In this document: piece after piece, positions 57,954 through 64,000 of the stretch | How positions within the stretch are numbered: position 1 is the first letter of the stretch | Layout: every line of letters starts with the position of its first letter | DNA from: Dendronephthya gigantea | Lineage: Eukaryota > Cnidaria > Anthozoa > Malacalcyonacea > Nephtheidae | Direction of reading: 5' to 3' | Assembly (NCBI RefSeq): GCF_004324835.1 | Contig: NW_021163045.1 | Location: 62,001 to 126,000, forward strand | DNA length: 64,000 bases | Translations under genes and position numbers: made by a program | The notes under the pieces: model-generated | Told to the model about the DNA's origin: nothing | What the model saw: the letters and a program-made list of their open reading frames with translations, nothing else | Databases searched by the model: none

Positions 57954-58141
57954 GGGGCCGGTTGTATCAAGCCCGTTTAGCTTAAACGGTGGTTAAGTTC
58001 TAAATAGAAAGCAAGTCTATCGTATTACTACATATTCAGTGCATAATATTCAAGTTGACTCATTCAAGAGAGATGTAAGAGTGTTATTTAATTTTGACGT
58101 ATCCACCGTTTAAGCTAAACGGGCTTGATACAACCGGCCCC
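57954..58141. mobile_element. MITE with 37-bp inverted ends (188 bp)
   Basis: GGGGCCGGTTGTATCAAGCC..GGCTTGATACAACCGGCCCC forms inverted ends of about 37 bp around an unpaired middle. Flanking CAG may be a 3-bp duplication if the ends are trimmed by one base, which would fit PIF/Harbinger. There is no coding capacity. Confidence 0.7.
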
Positions 58142-59118
58142 AGAATTGTATTGGCAGTCATCTTTAAGATTTCAGTGAGCAGCTAGGTTATATATATATA
58201 TATATATATATTAGATTGAAAATATGAGATTAAGATGAGATTAAAAATAATTAAAAAGCGGTTCCGAACGTTTCCGAAGGCTAAAAATGGCGGTAAAAAG
58301 GATGATTTCATTCGTGTCTTCAAATCCATATTTCGAGGGCATAAAAACACTGCATTACAGAAACTAAGAGAAAAACGTCCAGAGAGTCTTAGAAGTGGCA
58401 TCCTACAAAAACACCTGGTAAAGGGTGACTGTTGACAAATTTTTCGTCTCAAACATTTTGTTTATCAAATAAGCAACGACAGTTTCCGAACTTTTAATTG
58501 AGATACGTTTTATTAAAAAAAATATCGCCAGATACGAGACGTTTGCGTGTTCTCAATGATTGAAAATTAAGATGTATTTTACAATTTAAATATATTAGAA
58601 AGCTTAACTTTCCGCGGGTTTTCTTAACTTTTAGGTTTAAACTTTTGTTTTCGAAAATATTCTAAAGCCACCCGTAAAAAAAGGAAAATTTACCGTGAAT
58701 TCCAGTTCGTTCGATACTCTAAATGCTAGAAGGCTTTTAATTTATGTTCTGTCTGGCCGTCTTGTATATTTTTGCCTTTTCTTAACTTATATTTTATCAA
58801 ATAATGGGCATGTTTTCCAAAAGTTGATATTTAGATTTACCATAAATTTTGATATTTCGGCGCGTGCGCAGACGTTTTTCCGCGGTGTTGTGGTGTACAG
58901 CTTTGGCTAATTTTGCGATGCGCGATTCGATTTCGCTCGCATGATACGGCAATTCCTCCAAGAGCAAAAAAAACCGTTGTTTTCATGCTGTTCGATTAAG
59001 TTTAGATTCAATTGGGGTAAGAATATATTAATACATGTTGATTCTGGTTATTTTAATAATATCACTGCTATTTCGCCGTTTAACAAGATGATGTGGTCGT
59101 GTATGGGCGCTTTGACAC
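58142..59118. other. Spacer before the 3' LTR element
   Basis: A TA run at about 58188-58211 is followed by AT-rich sequence. A basic 66-codon frame (58235-58435, +) resembles nothing I know. No gene is supported. Confidence 0.5.
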
Positions 59119-59265
59119 TGTAGTATCCGGTAATTAGTATTAGTTAATTAGTATGCATGAATTAGTATTCCACTATCCCAATATGCTATTGTTAGCTGTA
59201 TATAAAAAGGATCCTATGTTTTGTATTAAACATTCTTATATGTTCGGTGAGTTGAGGTCATTACA
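59119..59265 (+). repeat. 5' LTR (147 bp)
   Basis: The repeat begins TGTAGTATCC and ends TTACA, directly before the primer-binding site. It contains TATATAAAAAGG (TATA-like) and TATTAAA. At 147 bp it is short for a Ty3/gypsy LTR. Confidence 0.85.
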
Positions 59266-62200
59266 TTGGCGACGAGGATAAAAAAAAAACTCTTAGAGTA
59301 AGTAAAGATCCGCCTTGAGCAGCGAAATATGGAATAGTTTTCGGTTAAGAACGTTAAGAACATTCGAATAAATCAACAAATGATGTCTAATAGCGAACAA
59401 CAGCAGCAGCAAGTGCCGAAGCATCGACTATTCGTGTTATAACAGAAACAAGGACCTCAAAATACGACCTTTTGCACCAGGAGTGATCAGATTACTACGG
59501 GTAAAGCGTGGGACGATTGGTTAGAAGAAATCGAACGAGAGCTTCGTTATTTCAAAATAAGCGACCCGATTGACAAGAAAGACGCCCTAATTATTTATGG
59601 CGGTAAAGAAATAGCTAGGCTTGAGAAAAGCTTACCTAATCCGGCAGGGGAACTCGATGAATTCGACAAACTGAGGACAAAACTAAACGACTATTTCACA
59701 CCCAAGAAAAACAAACATCACGCCAGATATTTATTCCTTAAACTCCGACCAAATCAGGGCGAAACAATAGCGGCATATGCAAGTCGACTGAGAGAGAAGG
59801 CTAATGATTGTGAATTCGAAGGGAATTCTGACGAACGAATCTTAGAACACCTCATTCAAACGACTCATAATCGGGTATTGATCCAAAAGGCTATCAACAA
59901 GAAGTGGAATTTGTCACAATTTCTCATGGAAGCGGCGCAAATGGAGGATACATCGCTTCAAGTAGGCGATATGAAATTACCCGGACATGAAGAGGTGAAG
60001 TTCGTGAACAACGAGAGACGACATAAGAGGAGACGAACACCGTATGTGGGAAAACCGTTGGGACGTCGAACACAGCCATGTAATTACTGTGGACAAACAA
60101 GGACTCACATCAGTGGAGAGAATTGTCCGGCGTATGGCAAGAAATGCAAGAAGTGTCAAAAGTACAATCACTTCGCGATAGTTTGCAGATCAAGTAAATC
60201 GGATACGCAAAAAGGCGATCGGAGAAAATCGAGTCACGAGCGTGAGATCGACCAACAAGGTTCCCAAAAGCAAAAACGATCAATCAAGAAAATGTCGGAA
60301 GACGCAACAGATACTGCAACAAGTTCCGATGACGAATTTTTCGGTCAAGTGGTAAGACATCTCAAGCAAGTTAAGAGAATTCGAGGGAACAATCAAAACA
60401 AGACCGTGACTATACATATTAATGATGTTGAAGTCAGAGCCGAACCGGACAGTGGAGCTGAAGTTAATTTGATGGATGAGCACCAATTCAGGGCACTAGT
60501 GAACCGGTGTGGTAAAGACCAACCAACGCTACAACCCAGTCAGACAAAACTGAGTACGTTGCAAAGCAAGCTGGTTGTGAAAGGAGAATTCAAGGCGACG
60601 GTTAAGAATAGAACATGTGGGACGGTGACAAGATTTGTCGTAGTCAAGGGCAGAATAAATTCACCTCCACTTATCAGCAAGAATACCTTATTCAAACTTG
60701 GAATGCTGCAGATCAGGGAGGATGGCTCGTTCGCGGAAAAGAACAACATGAGAATCGCAGATCCAGCACAGGGAATTAAAACAGTCATGATGAGTAAAGA
60801 CTGCAGTCCACGAATCAAGAAAATCACAGATCGGTATAATCAAGTATTCAAAGGCATTGGGATGATCAGAGACATAAAGAATGATAAGAACTTTTATACC
60901 AAATTTAGTATGAAGCCAGAAGCAGTTCCAGTTGCTCAAAAGCCGAGACCAGTTCCTTATTATCAACAGAAACCCTTGAAGAAATGGCTGGAACAATGTA
61001 TTAAAGAGGATATATTTGAAGAAGTGCCAGATGGTGAACCAGTGACATGGTGTTCGCCACTCGTAGTGCAACCAAAGCCAAGGTTCAGTGGGACAGATAA
61101 GGATCAACTGGAGCCACATATGATTCGAGCCAGCGTCGACCTAAGAGTACCCAACCAGTTCATGGAGAGACACGCATAATTCAAGGGCCCACCGTTGAAG
61201 ATTTCATTACAAGTTCCACGACTGTTCCGTGTTCCCAAACTGGATATGAGACAGGGCTACCACCAGTTGTTGTTGGATCCTGAGTCAAGAATGATTGCAA
61301 CCTTCAGCACCCCGTGGGGCAATATGAGAGCAAAGAGATTGATCTTCGGGCGAAATCATCGCAGGACCTGTTGATGAAGCAATGTACCGGATATTTGGGG
61401 ACATCCAGGGATGTCTTAGCCAGCGGGATGACATCCTGATCGGGGGAAGAAATACTGAGGAGCATGACAAAGCATTGGAAACCGTTTGCAGAGAGCGGCT
61501 GATTTTGGAATCACATTCAACCTCGAGAAATGCCAATTGGTGTCAAAGAAATCGACTTTTATGGACACCGATTCACTCAAACGGACTTAAACCAAGCCCT
61601 GAAAAGATTAGAGCAGTGCAAGAAAGCAAAGCACCTGAGTCAAAAGAGGCTGTGCGAAGTTTTTGGGTATGACAAGCTATTGTCGAAGTTTATCCCTCGA
61701 TATTCATCGATTACTGCACCGCTGAGAGCATTAATACACAAAGACATTAAATTCCATTGGGGATCGAAGGAAGAAGAAGCATTCAGAAAAGTTAAAGAGA
61801 GCATCACCAGCGAAAGCACTGTGGCTTTCTTTAACCCAACTAGACCAATAATTGTGAGAGTCGAAGCCAGCTATCACGAGGGACTATCTGCGGGACTATT
61901 TCAGGAAACCAAGAAGGGACTGCAGCCAGTTCATTTTATTAGTCGCACGATGACGGAAGTAGAGAAACGGTATAGTCAGACCGAGAAGGACGCCTTAGCA
62001 GTACACTGGGCCAAGAACAGATTTAGTATTTATCTCCTCGGAGCACCAAGATTCAAGATCATCACTGCACATAAGCCATTAATTCCACTATTTAACAAGG
62101 CTACCATCAAGCTGCCCCCAAGAATTGAGAAGTGGGTGATGGGTATGCAGGATGTTGACTTCGAACTTGTATACAATCCAGGCAAGAATGAAGCAGATCC

Positions 62201-63915
62201 ACTCGATTTCCTTCAAGACACCCACTACCAGAGACAAGTCGAGACACCATAGAGGAAGTTGTGAAACAGGTTATTACTGAAGAACATGCTGTCGTGTTGA
62301 TCAAATTCTAGAAGAGACGCAGGAAGATACCCAACTCCAGAAACTGTCAGAGAGAATCTTAAGAGGAGACGGAGCAATACAGGAAGGATCCAGACATCAG
62401 TCCTTTCTATGTATACGGTACGAGCGTACTCTGTCAATGGCATTATTTTCCGGATGGACCAGATTGTTATTCCCACACGATTACAGAGGAAAGTTGTCAG
62501 AGCAGCACATCACTTAGGACATCTGGGCATGACCAAAACTAAACAAATGCTTCGCGAGAAGTATTGGTTTCCGACTATGAATACAATGGAACAGATCGTT
62601 GGGCAATGTTTAATGCCAAGTCACAACAAAGCAACACAGCAAAACCAGTAAAACCGACGGCGATACCGAAGAAACCATGGGACGTAATCGCTGTGGACTT
62701 GGAGGACCTATCCCGATGGCCATTATAACCTTGTAGCTATCGACAAAAGGACTAGATACCCCTGAAGTTGCAAGAGTTAGTTCTACATCTTTCTCACAAA
62801 CGAAAGAGAAGCTGAAAACCATGTTTGCCACTCATGGAACTCCTAGATATCTTGAAAGTGACAATGGACCACCATTCCAATCCAAAGAATTTGCCGAATT
62901 TGGCGAGGACCGAAGGATTCCAACATCATCGGGTTACCCCAGGACATGCACGAGCAAATGGTGAAGCGGAAAGTTTCATGAAACTTCTGAACAAGACAGA
63001 GAAGATCGCACACTACAAGGTCAGAGTAGTACCATAGCAATTCAAGAAATGCTGACTGGATTTCGATCGACACCACATCCAGCCACCGGTGCAACACCAT
63101 ATGAAGCAATGATGAATAGACTAGTGAGGACCAAATTGGACCATCAAGCCAGTTCATCAGATCCTAAAATTCAGAGGATGCTACAATTAACAGGAAGGAT
63201 GGGGCATACAAAGAAAAGATGACCCGCACAGCTCACAAAAGAAACGTTAAAGAGCATAACTTCATTGTTGGTGACCATGTTCTCCTGAAGCAGAAGAAGA
63301 CAAATAAGTGGTCAACAGCATACGAGCCAGCAATCTATATCGAACTCGTGTTAATGGATCAAGCATCGCAGCTAGACGGATTAAAGATGGTCGAGAAGTC
63401 TATCGCGACGCCAGCCAGTACAAGCTTGTGAACATGTTAGTCCGTGGAAATGAACATCGAGGACGAACAGATGAAGAAGAAATAATTTCAGAGAATGAGA
63501 GAGAAACCTTGATGAAGAATTTTGGCGAAAATGAAACAGAGCATCAAGAGCACGCAGAGAGTAACGCAAGTACCAACAAAGGAGAAGAAACTAGAAACAC
63601 CCCAGGAATGGAAATTCAACAGGCTGAAACTCAACAAGATGATAAACCACAACTTGAATTACCACCACCTGAGAAACTACAACCACTAAGAAGATCAACG
63701 AGGAACAGAAAAAAACCATTATATTTGACAGACTACATAACGTGAACATTTAAGTATCAACATTATTTAGCAAAAGCAGAAAATGGTAAAAAAAAAAGGG
63801 GTTACTTACTTATAATCTATATTTAAGGGAACTGATAGGGACTAAAAGACATTCTAACAGTTTAATAGTAGTTTTATATTTTAATTATTTCCTATCTTTG
63901 GAAAAAAAGGAGAAA

Positions 63916-64000
63916 TGTAGTATCCGGTAATTAGTATTAGTTAATTAGTATGCATGAATTAGTATTCCACTATCCCAATATGCTATTGTTAGCTGTATAT
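63916..64000 (+). repeat. 3' LTR, cut by the window end
   Basis: The 85 bases match the first 85 of the 5' LTR without a difference. A purine-rich tract (about 63900-63915) precedes it. Confidence 0.85.

Larger units (their letters stand above)
59119..64000 (+). mobile_element. Ty3/gypsy LTR retrotransposon (right end beyond window)
   Basis: Parts in order: 5' LTR 59119-59265, primer-binding site starting TTGGCGACGAGG at 59266, gag from about 59380 with zinc knuckles at about 60080-60190, protease-like DSGA near 60450, reverse transcriptase about 60940-61680, RNase H about 61790-62110, integrase about 62410-63180 and a C-terminal tail to 63745. A purine tract precedes the 3' LTR, which begins at 63916 and runs off the window. 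The structure looks complete at this end, but coding is broken at roughly ten places. The 85 visible bases of the 3' LTR are identical to the 5' LTR, which suggests a young insertion. Confidence 0.85.

Overview
The window is AT-rich animal nuclear DNA. Coding exons are short, separated by long introns, and carry EGF, LDL-receptor YWTD and SRCR domains. The rest is dense with transposons: MITEs, a Penelope-like element, Ty3/gypsy fossils and a large TTAA-flanked DNA transposon. This suits a marine invertebrate, perhaps a cnidarian or sponge. The species is an inference and cannot be fixed from this sequence.

The backbone is a tandem array of three paralogous genes on the + strand. Gene A is cut by the window edge (last three exons, 262-4990). 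Gene B (17863-28498) and gene C (45562-56265) each have six exons. The predicted protein is about 520 residues and secreted: a short signal-like start, an unrecognised four-cysteine N-terminal region, a six-bladed YWTD propeller split over two exons, an EGF, a calcium-binding EGF, and one SRCR domain ending at the stop codon. A and B and their 3' flanks are near-identical (1-6878 matches 23852-30966); C is more diverged, so A/B is the younger duplication. B and C each carry a one-base frame break in exon 2, at different points.

The A-B spacer (5-17 kb) holds one intact-looking terminal exon of RNA polymerase III subunit 2 (7673-7892, minus strand). It also holds a promoter-like stretch with no gene after it, a higher-order tandem repeat of about 2.1-2.2 kb (9.3-15.4 kb), a Ty3/gypsy integrase scrap and a minisatellite with an inverted partner. 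The B-C spacer is the same array minus about 3.6 kb. It is split by an 8.8-kb DNA transposon (33040-41850) with about 800-bp terminal inverted repeats, TTAA target duplication and GAGG..CCTC ends, which points to the Kolobok superfamily. Its multi-exon gene encodes an N-terminal Cys/His region, a putative DDE core, a C2H2 finger and an acidic tail. Three younger elements sit inside it: a 755-bp foldback, a 291-bp MITE exactly at a splice donor, and a 1.5-kb hAT-like element inside an exon.

The introns are also loaded. Gene B carries a Penelope-like inverted dimer (19440-20929), a pogo/Tigger-like MITE (21605-22218) and a decayed Tc1/mariner transposase (22.4-23.25 kb). Gene C carries a long foldback (48486-49461) and a decayed Ty3/gypsy copy (about 49.49-53.60 kb). 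Downstream of gene C lie two MITEs and a Ty3/gypsy element with short LTRs (59119 to beyond the window end). Because many insertions are present in one duplicate and absent from the other, empty sites and target duplications can be read directly here.
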